A DNA stretch of 64,000 bases from Tetmemena sp. SeJ-2015 (taxonomy: Eukaryota > Ciliophora > Spirotrichea > Sporadotrichida > Oxytrichidae). Every line of letters begins with the position of its first letter. The first letter of the stretch is position 1. This document shows, piece by piece, positions 11,830-23,800 of this stretch. Location of the stretch: assembly GCA_027382625.1 (NCBI GenBank), contig JAJKFJ010021187.1:29256-93255 (forward strand). Direction: 5' to 3'. The notes beneath the pieces were generated by a model. The model saw nothing but the letters and a program-made list of their open reading frames with translations, was not told where the DNA came from and searched no databases. The position numbers were made by a program, and so were the translations under genes.

Positions 11830-12060
11830 AACAGCCACTGATTAAAGCCATTTTAATTTAATAATTAATTTAATTCTCTTTTTTATTAAATTCTCAGCTA
11901 TAATCTAAAGGCTCAAACATGAAAAGCTATTTTAGCAATACCTAGCATCCTACTTTTAAATTTACATTTTAAATAGGTATATATATATCTACTCTTGAAT
12001 CTTGTTCTAGTAAGAAGAATCTAGAGAGTTAATTAGCCAGCCAATTTATAGCTCACGACT
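11830..12060. other. AT-rich spacer
   Basis: No supported coding frame. It contains a short ATATATAT run near 11980. It could be an IES or intergenic. Confidence 0.4.
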
Positions 12061-13216
12061 ATCTATAGCCAGAATAGTGGATGAAAATTGAAGGAGATCA
12101 AAGCATTTTTAATGAAGTCTAAAGAGATTAAAATAAAAAAAGAAGCAAAAATAAATAGGAAGTGCTTCCATAAACTCACTAAAATTTAAAGTAAAATTAT
12201 TAAAAATCTCCCTACTAAAGATAAAGAAGTAATTTTAGCCCAAATTATGCATCACCATCTCCATTAAGACAGAATAGATTCTCACAAAATAAAATGAGTT
12301 AATTGTCAAAAACTAAAACTCTTCAGAGTCCATTTCGCTCATATTAAGCATCGAGACTGTAAACTCCAGAAAATGGGAAACATTTAAATGAATTCTAAAA
12401 AGTTCAAAATATTCTAAAGGAAATATTTGAAAACTACTCAGATAAATTTCAAGCAGAGGATAATTAAAAATTGCTGGGGATAAAGAAACTTCATCAAATT
12501 CTTTCAGATGCGAGTTTCTATGATTAAGTCCAGCCTACAAAAAGATTATTTCTAAGAAATAGGATTGAGTTAATTCTAACGAGTGTCTTAGACGTTGCAA
12601 ACTTGAATGCTGCTAACTTAACTCTTGAAAATTTTCATGACTTTATAGCTTCTCTATCTATTTTTATAAACTTCTTAATTGTCCTTTAATATAATTATTC
12701 TATTGAGATTTGTTCTTCATAAAACTAGAATCCTCACTTATTGCAAGTAATAGAACAGAATTAGATAGGTGATAATTCCAAGTCGATAATAAAATTCACT
12801 AAGCTTTTTCTGAGTCCTTTGTACAAGAAAATTAAGAACAGAAGTTAAAACTTAAAAGTGTTTCTTTCAGCATGCAATTAAGTGAGTTAATAGCAGAGGG
12901 ACTAGAAAAATCCAAGATTAGCACAAAACCTTAAGAAATATTGTTAAGATAATTTATCTCTCAATTAGAATGAAGTGATTGAGAGGTATCTCTAATCTTT
13001 GAAACCGAACGAAGCATGTATTAGAATCATGAGAGATAAATAAGTCTTTAGAAGTCTCAAAGATTTGTATTCTGCTTACTTTCCTCATGAAACAGCTTTT
13101 GAAAATAGTTAAAATATTGAAAGAGATTATAATGCAAAGCTTTCACGATCTTAGATGGTTCAAATGCTAAGAGACTTTGAATTTGTGCCAAAGAAAATTC
13201 ATTTAAATATTTATTA
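12060..13216 (+). CDS. Hypothetical protein with repeated helical domain
   Basis: A basic Q/S-rich N-terminus (PSPLRQNRFSQNKMSQLSK) precedes a helical block NILKEIFENYSDKF..KLLGIKKLHQILSDASFYD, then LTLENFHDFIASLS. After an AT-rich insert (about 12665-12725) there is further coding DNA, with a related block RSLKDLYSAYFP..KLSRSQMVQMLRDFEFVPKKI near the end. The same L-x-x-[LIF]-[FY]-x-x-Y ... [LM]-[LI]-[RS]-D pattern recurs in the next gene. It weakly resembles EF-hand-like tandem helices, but calcium loops are not visible. The first ATG in the frame is at 12081; upstream residues LQPEQW suggest an earlier start. Confidence 0.5.
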
Positions 13217-14612
13217 AATCTAAAATAGCTTTGTTTTCTTTCATCTATTCAATTATCCTTACTCTTATTCATAATCTAACGCAAACTCTTTATTTTTTAT
13301 GCAAATACCTATATTTCTATACTGTTTATACCTAAACTTAATAAAATGAGGGATTTTTAGATTCACAGAGATCATTTTCATTTCAGTTTATTTCAAAAAA
13401 AGAGAGAGAGAGAAAGAGATGGATATAAAAACGAAATAAAATTTGTGCAATTATTCTAGAATATCATTTTAAATTCCAGAGCTGATAGGGGGATTTAAAA
13501 ATATCTATTTTTTCATAAAAAAAAGTAATCAATATGCCCTTTAAATAGCAAAATATGTATTTCTCTCTCATGAATTTTAATGAATACAATTTTAACATTT
13601 AAATACTTTTTAAAATCTTTGGAACAAAGTAATAAGTTTTGACTTTGGGAATTCTGAAGCCTTAGTATTCACAAAAAGAGGTTATAGAATAAATATTGGG
13701 AGACTTTTCACTCTCGAGCATTAAATTTAAATATAGATAAATAATTTATAGTTAGTTATTTTTTTAATTAATTTTTAATTGTTAAAAATCAGTGATTTAT
13801 TATGTTAATAAGTTTAAGAATTTTAAGTAACTCTTCTTTATTTATATTAAAAACCCCCAAAACAGCAGTTTGATTATTAATTCTTTTGAAAATATCCTAG
13901 AGTTTGAAGATTAATACTTAATAGAAAGATATCGAAATGAAATTGTATTTCATTTTTTATAAATAAGTATTCTTACTCAATTTTAATGAATTAAAGAGCA
14001 TTTTTTGCATATGATTTTCAAGATTGCAATGATTTATTAAATCCAAGATTCTAAAATTTCTGAAGAAGGAGATTATTCTTTATAAATTTATGTAAAAAAA
14101 TTACAGCTCCGCTTTGAAACTACTAAGATTCTTTAAGCACTTATAGTCAAATCATGAAGGACTGAATCGCTTTCATACGAAAACCTAAAGAGCAAAGTAA
14201 TAATTTTTGACTTTAACCCCTAGTTAAGCAAAGATAAACAAAATTCTCTAATTGTAAGGAACTGACTTATTCTCTGATTCAATTTGATTTATAAAAGCTA
14301 ATTATTTAAAAATACACAGAGAATTAAAGATACCATGTAAAATCATTTATGTTTCATGAAATAAGTAGAATGTTTGCTTTTACTTCTATCGCATTTTGGG
14401 CTGTCGAAGGGCTTTGAATTTCTAACTTTTTATTTGATAAATTATTATTTTCAAAATTTACCATATCAGTTACTGCGATAGCCAGTTTTAACGAATTTCT
14501 TTAAGATTCTTGTGCATAAACTAACTTTGACTTTTGTTAAAGCTCCCCCAGAGGAAAAACGCTCTCGAAGCTGGATTCTTATAAAAGCCTTGATCTAGCT
14601 CATAATCATACT
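13216..14612. other. 1.4-kb AT-rich stretch without genes
   Basis: No supported coding frame on either strand. It contains a GA-rich microsatellite at about 13395-13420. It is either an intergenic region or one long germline-limited insert inside the surrounding repeat-domain gene. Confidence 0.5.
13395..13420. repeat. GA-rich simple repeat
   Basis: Purine tract of repeated AG dinucleotides within the AT-rich spacer. Confidence 0.7.
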
Positions 14613-16310
14613 ATGAGTGAGAGAGGAAATTAAATTTAAATAGGGTCGTAGGAGCAAGAGTATCTCAAGAATCTCTTTATTGACTACGCCTCTTCATTTA
14701 TTTCATTTATGAAAATAGTTTATTCAATTGATTATAGTAAGATGAGTCTCAATGGCTTCACCAATTTAATCAGAGATTGTGGATTACTAAGTTACAAATA
14801 TTTTGTTTTTTATTAAAAAAAATTATATAATTTTATCTATAAGTGACAGAAAGGAGAATTTTAAGCTTCAGAAATGTGAAATTGAGATAATCTTCAAGCT
14901 CTCTACAAGAAAAGAATAAATTCTTACTCCTGAAAAGAAAATGACAACTCGGGTGAGCTTATAAATTCGTTAAATAATTTTAATGAATTTCTATATGAAG
15001 CTCTCCTATTATAAATTAGAAATCACAGCAATAGAAAGAATATAGATTAAAATTTCTGAGCAGCTAAACTTAGAGCACTATGAATTTTTAGCAATTCATT
15101 GAATCTCTATCTGAGGTAGCTAAATGCCTCAAGTTAGCAGAAAACTCTGCATCATCTTTGAACATACTTCTTAATAACTACTTACTTCCATATGTGAATT
15201 CAAAAATAAGCATCAAGCATTTACAACTATAGCTCATACAAAATTCTTTAGTTCTCTTGGATTCAAAACATTCGATAAGTTAAAACAAAAATCAAACTTC
15301 TCTCTTTATACTTATATAAAAAGTATGGATAAATTTATAAAAGTATGATGACTAAGATGCATGATGTGCTAGTAAAAGCAATGCGAGATATCACTAACAA
15401 AGGAGATACTCTTAACTTCAATCAATTCATAGAATTCATGAGTCTGTTTGAAATCTACCCTCAAATTTGCAATCGTCAGTTCCTGAGCTAATTATTTTCG
15501 GTTCTCGCAAGGTTTTACTCTTAAAATACTCTTCTGTCAGAAGATTTTTCTTAGAAGAGATAATAAATTATGACTGATATCTTACATGAACAAATAGATT
15601 CTCATCTTTGTGTTGAAGGAGTTGGATTGATTGCCATTCTCTATGACACTTCAATCGCAAAGATAGAAACCTTACAAAATAGAGCTGCTTACAAGGAAAT
15701 ATATCACCATAGAAAAACAATTAAATTATCCAAAATCATTGGATTCGAGTCCTCAATAAAACTTCATACACAGAAGCCCATTCTAAAATCAAGATTTTCA
15801 TGTAAGCAATCAAGCTTTACTTAGATAGTTGTAGCGAGACTTATTTTAAACTGAATTGAACATGAGTGAAGAGCAAGTTGTTTATAAATATCTTGAACTG
15901 ATAGAAAAGATGACCAATTTTAACAAAAATAGAGGGAGTAATCTCTCCCAATCTCGAGCTTACACATTCAGAGATAGTTATACAGTCATATTTTATATTA
16001 AGAAAGTAGTTAAGGTAAGAGTTAAAGTGAGTTTGGAGTGAGCTCTTCATCAGTGGAAAGAGAAAAGAAAAACGCTCATTAAAACTCTGATTTCGAAATT
16101 TATAAGGTTGAGCTTTTGAGAAAAATACAAAATGACTATGCTTGGTACTTTCAAGAAAAGTATCCTTAAAACTAAATTCAGAATATTTCTACTCAAAAAG
16201 GGTCAAGAGAAGTTCAAGCAGTTTAAATACTTAAAGAGCTAGGAGAAAAACATTCAAAGATCTTTTCTTCGGAAGTCCTGACAAAATTAAAATGCTATGA
16301 TACAAATTGA
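14613..16310 (+). CDS. Hypothetical protein, repeat-domain paralogue of the 12-13.2 kb gene
   Basis: Starts at ATG 14613 with EQEYLKNLFIDYASSF and KMSLNGFTNLIRDCGLLSYK. Later segments include MNFQQFIESLSEVAKCLKL (about 15080), LNFNQFIEFMSLFEIYPQI (about 15410) and EEQVVYKYLELIEKMTNF (about 15860), ending at TGA 16308-16310. The N-F-x-x-F-I-[ES]-[SF] pattern repeats. Several AT-rich breaks (around 14800, 14990, 15300, 16000) shift the frame and are presumably IESs or introns. The function is unknown; it could be continuous with the preceding gene. Confidence 0.5.
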
Positions 16311-16520
16311 TACATTAAATCATTAGAAATAAATTTTGCCTTGCTTTCTCTTTATTCTTATATGTTATTGATTTCAAAATTTTAAATTGAAACTCTTCTT
16401 GTGTTGAAAGTAAATAAATTTCTCTTTTATGAACGTGTTTTGTAGCACTTTAATAACATCTTGAAAGAAACTCTAAATTATCAATTAAAATATTTCATAG
16501 ATTATTTATAAACAAAGCAA

Positions 16521-16935
16521 TTCTGAATTCATCCACCAAGGTTGAAGAGCTGATTTGGAGCAAAGACTATGTCCTGAGTGCTGAGCAAAAGCCATTTGAC
16601 TTCATACTTATCTCAGACTGGTAATCTACTCTTAATTTAACCAATCCTTATAGTTTATTTTTCCAAGATTTTCATGACGCTTTGGTTTCCACACTTCAAG
16701 CTTTGTTAGAGCCAGAGAAGGGCCAAGTTATAATTATGGCTCCAAAAGAGGCTAAACGCTTTCAAAATTTTTGGAGAAAGCTGAAAGCATCTTTGATATT
16801 TAAATGAACACTAGTGATGTTTTCTCCTAGTTACTTAAAGATAAATTGGTGCCTCAGTTTTTAAAGAATGAAGAAGAGAAATAAGGACAGAATGATTTCA
16901 TTCCTAATTTGATAAAAATGACGTTGAAATAGTGA
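16521..16935 (+). CDS. Calmodulin-lysine methyltransferase-like, C-terminal segment (scrambled gene)
   Basis: Reads VEELIWSKDYVLSAEQKPFDF, ILISDW, a helix, LLEPEKGQVIIMAPKEAKRF, then a tail ending NDFIPNLIKMTLKQ and TGA 16933-16935. The order FD-[IF] / acidic D / L..P.G..I..APK..RF matches the C-terminal half of CaM-KMT/METTL21-type seven-beta-strand lysine methyltransferases. The matching N-terminal half lies downstream at 17.6-18.3 kb on the same strand. The frame slips by one base in a T run near 16770 (RFQNF to LEKAESIFD), so a sequencing indel is likely. Confidence 0.7.
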
Positions 16936-17042
16936 ATTACTCTCCGGCTATCTGTATTCATAGATCATTTCGAATTTCTTAATTAAAAATGTGTCACACT
17001 CATCAAATTAAATAGAAATAGTGATAATGAATCAATTAAATT

Positions 17043-17526
17043 TCATAGATATTTCCTTGCTGCAGATTTCACTCTGTCCTCGAAGCTTTGAAGTTAAATT
17101 TTTTGATTTGATTCGTAAAATGGATTCATGACCACTTTCACGAATAGGTCATATACCTCGTTAAAGAAATTTCTGATAGCATCTTCTCCTTTATTTTCAT
17201 GCAGTAGCAAAAATCTGGAGTCTAAAAGAGTTTATTAGCCAGTTGAAGTTGAAAAATGCTATCTATTTTTGATATGATATTTAAAACATTCAGATCAGGG
17301 TTCGTGACTTACTTGAGGGAGTGAGGAGGCATGTGACTGTGAGTTCATTGAACCTGTCGACTGTCTTGAGATACATATTGTTAGAATTCCACTGCACTGT
17401 ATCAACTGCATCTAAACTGGCGTGTAGGATAAAGTCATGAAGTTGCACATAGTCTTTTCTCTTTACTAGTCCTTCGAGTGGCAACTCGAATACGGGGAAA
17501 TCATCCTTGCTTACGATCGTGAACAT
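17043..17526 (-). CDS. TRAPPC2: TRAPP complex subunit 2 (sedlin)
   Basis: Subunit of the TRAPP tethering complex, acting in ER-Golgi transport and as part of a Rab GEF. It begins [17 protein letters not shown], continues [11 protein letters not shown] and [16 protein letters not shown]. After one intron it gives [36 protein letters not shown] and a C-terminus with ARKYL. This follows sedlin from end to end at the usual length (about 130 residues). No IES is needed, which makes it the one clean single-segment gene here. It lies between the two halves of the methyltransferase gene, on the opposite strand. Confidence 0.9.
17222..17312 (-). other. Intron in TRAPPC2 (91 bp)
   Basis: Minus-strand GTAAGT...CTTTTAG. 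Splicing gives LLTPSNSRFLLLH, matching sedlin. Confidence 0.8.
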
Positions 17527-17577
17527 TTACCTTAGGTTTTAATTCTGCAATTATAATTATTAAAACTTTATTATTCA

Positions 17578-18310
17578 ATGGAGCAAAAGGATTAAGAGCA
17601 GAACTCAACAACTAAAGGAGCATACAAATTCAAATCTGTAAAGGAAACCAAGTTATTGAAAGTTGATAATAGGCCAGAATAAAGACCGCTCTTGGAAAGT
17701 TGAAAACTATTCTACTCAATAAGAAAGTAGAGATATCTGAGCTGGACTCTGATCACTTAGAGATACAAGGCCTGTTTGAAAAGGAACTGATTCAAACGCC
17801 TGAGGAAGAAAGCATCCTGAAATATTCCATCTCAGAAGATATTAATCTACAGTTTGCGTAAGATAGCTTATTGAACTTAAGGCTTTTAGACAGAAAAGAA
17901 AAGAGATAACAATAGAAGATCTCTAGAGATGCATGGAGCAAGAAGTGGATAATACAGGCAACGTTAGTAAGTTAAAATTCTATCTTGAACTAAAAATTGT
18001 CACTATAGGAGTTTGGCCTAGTGAAGAGATTCTCGCTTACTACATTTATTCAAATGAAGATCTTAGAAGTGGAGTTCTTTCCTCCAAAAATGTCTTAGAA
18101 CTTGGAGCTGGATAAAGCGGGCTTGTAGGCTTCATGATTTCAGCCTTAAATAAAAAATTCTATCCAGAGAGTGATACCCTTAACGTCTTAATAACTGATG
18201 GAAACTCTTATTAGCAATTTCTTATAAATTTTATGAGTTAGAAATACCATTTTAAAATAACTTAAAATGAATTGAAGAATTTAATCATACTGCATTCTTT
18301 TAATTAAGAT
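17578..18310 (+). CDS. Calmodulin-lysine methyltransferase-like, N-terminal segment (scrambled gene)
   Basis: ATG at 17578 (MEQKDQEQNSTTKGAYKF). After a helical leader comes GVWPSEEILAYYIYSN, then the SAM-binding glycine motif NVLELGAGQSGLVGFM and VLITDGN. The W-P-S-E-E-x-L-A-Y-Y block and L-T-D-G-N are typical of CaM-KMT. The frame breaks near 17690, so another insert is likely there. The enzyme half ends in AT-rich DNA by about 18310, while the catalytic C-terminal half is located at 16.5 kb. I did not identify a pointer linking the two, so intermediate MDSs may be missing. Confidence 0.75.
17968..18008. other. IES in methyltransferase, pointer TAG
   Basis: TAG at 17965-17967 and 18006-18008. 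Removal gives QATLGVWPSEEIL in frame. Treating it as a GT..AG intron gives the wrong frame. Confidence 0.7.
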
Positions 18311-18348
18311 ATCCAGATCCAATTATTTTCTGTAAATAGTCAGGTTTA

Positions 18349-20823
18349 TCAAAAGCTTCTTGAGCTTTCTTCAATATTACACTTAAGTCCCTTCTATGTC
18401 TTTATTATCTTAAATGGAAAATTAAGACGATCTATATTTTTTATCCCTGGTTCTTTTGCTTTTACTGCTCCATTTTCTTTATCATTTTATATTTTTAGCC
18501 TATTTGTAATTGTGCTAACTTATTCTTACTGCTTTGTCTCTATCGCTGGATGATTTATTTTAGCTTAAAATATATTAAAAATTAAAAAAAATTGTAATGA
18601 TGTTCTGAAAAATGCCTTCTATATTTTTATCTTCGGCTTCTTTAATTTTGGAAACAGAAAATATCTCTCTTCTCAGTGATAAGCTATCCTGAAAGTCATC
18701 TTATAAATCTTAGATAATAATCATTAGAGAAAGAGAAAAAAATTATTTATCTTAATAAATGAAAATTAAGTCATGAGATGAATTGTTCAATCTGTACGGC
18801 AGCTTTTTCAGATCTTGAAATCCAATCTAATCGACATATAAGCTAGACTATGTCAAGTTTGCATCTTTATTAACCATAGTGGTATAATCATTCTCTACTC
18901 CCATTTCAAGAACTTAGATAGAGCTCTTTGGAGACAGATTCAAATTTCCTCTTACATTGTTAGAATTAGAAAAATAGCTCCTTAATTCAGGTAGACCTTG
19001 CCTTGTAGTTTTGTATTTGTCATCAATCGTCTCAACTCTCATCATTTAAGCTTGGAATGTTGAATCAATTTATGGATCACTCATCGTATTAGAAGTTGTT
19101 TGCATAATTTAGCGAGCTGTTTGAGAAGTACTAGAGTATAATGAAAATGGCTTTTGTAATTGCTGACTCTGTGGAAAATTTTGGTCCTGTGTTTTCAAAT
19201 ACGATGATTACATAGGATAATAGTACGGTTTCTTATCTAGTACTGAATAAGTGCTGAATTTGAGAGATTATAAGTTAGTCGCATAATTTTACGTTCTTTA
19301 TCTAAATCATGACATAAATATTGGCTAAGTAATAAGAATAAAGTTGATGCTTTCATTGCTTTATTATCTGCATCTATAAGAAAGATTATTTAATCTATAA
19401 CAAGAAAAATTATTCATAGTATTGCAAGCTATAATTAATCTGCCAATTAATTAAGGAAAGCAATATTTTACAAATTAAATCAAGATTAATGGGATCTTTT
19501 GTCTGATTACCATATTAGTCTAATATTATAGGATTTTAGCTATTTCCAGTATCTTTGTAGTTTTAAACTAGGACATTTTGATTTTGCTGCTACAAATTCA
19601 AGAAAATTGTTTTTCTGTCGCTCTAAAACTATGAATTAGTATCACTATGAAATAGGGATAATTCTTCCCCGTTTTAAACTGAAAAATTTTCCTTTTATGC
19701 TATTACACTTTAGCCCGTGCTAGAATTGTATGATACCCTTCTTTTTTCTAAATTTATAAAGCATAATTAAAAGATAAAATTTTCACTGTTGTTCTGAGAA
19801 AAGTCAAACATTCTTTTTATGTTATCAATTAACAGCATTCGATTATCTATATTAAAATTCTGCATGCCTTAATAATGAGTTACATTTTTAGCCTCTCTCT
19901 TTTAATAATCTCTTAGAAATTGTTAATTGTGAGTGGAAATCTTGTTTCCATTCCTCAGTTCTAAAATGTTTAAGTCTCTCTTTTCTGGAGTTATGAAATA
20001 ATTTGTATCAAGAAATTAATGGGAATTAAGAGTCTGTGTGTTACTACTGTATTTGACGTCTCTCGCCTAGCCAATAGACAAAGCAGCGCTAGTTATTCCC
20101 TTATATACGCCATTATACTTTTTCCTGAGACTTTTCTTTCTCAAATGATCGCTAGGTCTGTGGGTTGCTAGCCAGTTGTTACTTGTAAATGCCAATTTTT
20201 GCAAGTTCCTGTTAGTTAGAGTATCTCTGGTTGTGATTTGTTATTGCTGATCGCTTAAAGTGTTTTAAGTTTTATTTTGCATGCTATTCAAGCCTATTTC
20301 GAAACTGTTGTTGTAGATATTTTTGGTGATTTTATCTGGCGAATTATTGTGTAGTCTGGTTCTATTTCTGTAAATAAATTCACTATCCTGGAGAGTGTCT
20401 GCGAAATTAGGATCAAACTTATCTGAAAATAATTCAAATTATTAAATAAATGGAGTTGTATAAATATAGATATTAAGTTATCAATCATTTTAGTCTAAAT
20501 TTCTTGGACGATTCCAGTTCCACTTCCAATCTCTTCTTCACTCTGCTGATTTTAAGGATGCTGTTCTCTTTAATTATTATCAATAGATTTAAATTGAATA
20601 AATAATCTAAAAATATAGTCCTAATCTTTTACCGTAAATTGTATATAAAATACTCTTCAGAAGCCTATAGTTTATAATTAAAATCAGAGACAATATTTAA
20701 TTAAAAAAACTATCTTTTTCTTTAAATCATGAAATATTTTAGTCAAGAAGTAGGCTTGAATAAAAGTTTAATTTATACTAAGATTTAAGCTTTGTGAAAA
20801 ATGGATCTCTCTTCTTCCTCCAT
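18349..20823 (-). CDS. N/S/Q-rich hypothetical protein
   Basis: Putative start MEEEERSIFHKA at 20823. After inserts it reads EEEIGSGTGIVQEIQTKMID joined to KFDPNFADTLQDSEFIYRNR. A long basic region follows (RPSDHLRKKSLRKKYNGVYK). A segment at 19320-18790 reads KFSTYSVLDKKPYYYPM and GFQDLKKLPYRLNNS. The C-terminal part ends with DRLNFPFK and TGA at 18349-18351. No family is recognised. The composition suggests a disordered, possibly structural protein. A 49-bp piece of its coding sequence is duplicated at 61.8 kb. Several frame breaks (19.3-20.0 kb) are unresolved inserts. Confidence 0.55.
19208..19256 (-). repeat. 49-bp sequence duplicated at 61816-61864
   Basis: Inside the 18.3-20.8 kb gene, encoding STYSVLDKKPYYYPM. 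An inverted copy with one mismatch lies 42 kb away. Confidence 0.85.
20424..20482. other. IES, pointer GATAA
   Basis: GATAA (minus strand) at 20419-20423 and 20478-20482. Removal of 59 bp joins QTKMID to KFDPNFADTLQ in frame. Confidence 0.75.
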
Positions 20824-20893
20824 GAGATAAAAACGAACTATTTATGAATGAGGTGAGTATACTTGCTTTATAAAAGGCTGTGAAATATCATTT

Positions 20894-23800
20894 TCAATTA
20901 AATATATAAAAAGATATAGATTAATTTTCAGGTGACTAGTCCTCATGGCAACTACTGAAATTATCTGGAGATGCTGATCCCTAAACTATTCCTAGAGATC
21001 CTGAAACTAGTGATTAAAATTTATAAGAAAGCATATTTAATATTGGGTGTGCAATCTTGATGGAGCTATGCTATTAAGTTCTCGCATGCTCGGTTTGGTT
21101 GATAGCTTTGATTCTTCTTTGCTATTAACTTTCATTTATGGAGCTTGCTTTCGTTACTTTGGAATAGGGTTTAGAGCCTCTTTCAGTATCTTGCTGAGAT
21201 GATGAAATCTTTTTGAAAGCTCTTCCCTAAATAGGATTGAAGTCTTGTTTGTTGAATTAATGATTCTGAGAAATTATTTTAGGAGCTTGATTCCCTAATA
21301 AGTTATTTTTTAGAAACATATTCTGCTGTTAGTTGAAGATGTTGCAAGCATGTAAAATATATTATAAATATGAATATATACATAAACCTCTAAAAAATAA
21401 AATGCATTTTTGAGATAGTGAACGAGGATCTAATTTTAATTTTACTAAGTTTTATTGAGTAAATTATTCTGATAATATACTTAATTAGACTATTAGCTGA
21501 AAATAAAAATGAAGATTATAGCTGTTACCATTTATGTCTTAATTAACTGAGTCTTAAATAGATTTTTATCTCTAAGTTTAGGCGATAGATTTTCTCTCCT
21601 TATTTTAAGGAGCCTGAGTATTCATCATTCTTAAATTCAGGAGGGTATTCTGGTGAGAACTCAGGCTCTTCTAATGATAAGGGAGAGCGTTAGTTACTTG
21701 CCCGCCATTCAAAATTGTATATACAAATTTAAGATTCGGTATCTGTTCTTAATTTGTACTTAAGTAACTGGTCTGTAAATCTTGGAGAGTTTAATTATTG
21801 CCCTAATTGACGATAACATTAAACTAAGAGAGTTAGCTTTATTGGCTTTGGGTGTTTTATATTAGCATTATCTGTGAATCTCTTTCAGCACTCATTTAAA
21901 CATAAAAGAATAATATATTTGTAATGAATTTTATTTCTTCAGTGTGTTTCTTTGGACTATTGGAATTAAAAGCTCTTTGATGCATTTTCTATAAATCAAC
22001 TACAGACTATATATCTCTACTTTGACTGTGGTTGGCTATCTTGTGTAATTTTAGAATTGACCTCCTCCTTTGGGTCTGAGATTGACTGGCGTTAGAGTCT
22101 TAGGTTTCTATTGCTATCTGAAATTAAATTTGCGCAGATTTTAAATTGTCTGATTCTTTGGTATCAGCATATGGATTTAGGGTAGAATTGAGGGACTATT
22201 ATTCAAGTGATGGATTTATTCTCTAAGTGTTGTCATCCTACTTATGTTATCGCAATTTTAACTGCTCGAATTTCATTTGGTCTTTTAACTTTTACTTATA
22301 TACCTAAGTCAAAGTTGCAGAGGCCTTAGTTATAAAATTAATTCGAAAAATATTGAAAAAATTTCAATTCAAGTGAATTAAAAATACTAAAGCAAATGAG
22401 GCTAAATAAATTGAAATATTTCACTTGTTGATTAACAAAATTTTGAATTTTGTGCTATTAAACTAATAATTAATTATTGAGTTCGAGTCCATTTAAATTA
22501 ATGGTTAAAATTCTATTAAAATGCTTGATAAGTTAATTTCCAAACAAGCTTTAATTTTAAGCAATTAAATTGGATATAAAATGATACAGCCTTGATCGAA
22601 ATTAGAAGAATTCCTATAAATAAAGTATTGTAGACCACTGAAAGGAATTTTCTGTCTTACATCATATTGTTTAAGCAACTCTTCTTTTTATAAAAAATGA
22701 TTGATAGTTATCGATTGATCGAAGACCATTGTTTTTGGCTATTTAATTATTGAATCTTCTAAGTTTTTATGATTTGAATTATCTCTGTTTTATCGAGCAT
22801 TCTAAAGTTATTTTCTGTTTATTTAGATTGATTATTTGTCTTATTGTTTTTACTGTTTGTTGACAATCTGAACAACTTTTTGCTCTTGCTAAAATTTCAT
22901 TGTAAAATTAACTTCTTCATTTTTATCTTTGATTTGAGTGCTTAGCAAGTGCATCTATTCAGTATCCAAATCTTGATTTAATTCTTTTCTATAATGACCT
23001 CTCTCATTTTTAGATTAGCTTGTGACATTAGAATATTTTTCTTCTATAAATAAAATAAAAGAATAGACTGCAGGAATATCGCCACCATTTTTTAGTATAG
23101 ACATTTGATTGATTTAATTCAACTTTAGGATATTGAAAAAGATTATAGTGATAATTATAATACGTACCACCACTTCAATCATCTATAAAATTTGATTCAA
23201 GTTCATAAATATACAGCACTCATTACTATTCTCATCTAAAATATTCGTTATTTCATTAAATAATTATTTGCACTCTATTCGAACTTAGCATATCACTTGA
23301 TCTATTAAACTAAAAATTATTTAATAAAATTTGATTATTTTAATTGTTAAATCATAATTGCAATTAACTTTGAAACTTTTAAAAGATTAACTATTTAGGA
23401 AGAAACTTATATAAATGCTTCATTCAAGAAATAAGCATAAGTTCTTTTCTCTAAGAGACACAACTTGTGTTTATGTTTCTTCTCTTTTTTAAACTGGTTT
23501 ATAAAAAATGATTTCCCTTTTTGGAATAGAAGGAACGAAAGAATGATCTACTGTTAAACGAGCTATGCTGCTCATCATCCTACTGTATTCCTATCAAACT
23601 TTAAATTCTTAATTCGTTCTTGTGATACATATTATTTTCTGCTTCTGAGATGTTCTAACTCTCGCAAAATCCCATTTAGTTCCATTTTCTCCAAGGATTA
23701 GTTTATAAAAAATATAGAAATATCAAAAACTTTGAGATATTAGTTCACAAAATAGAGAGCAAATAAAATTACATAGCATCTTGAAATTATAAATAAGTTG

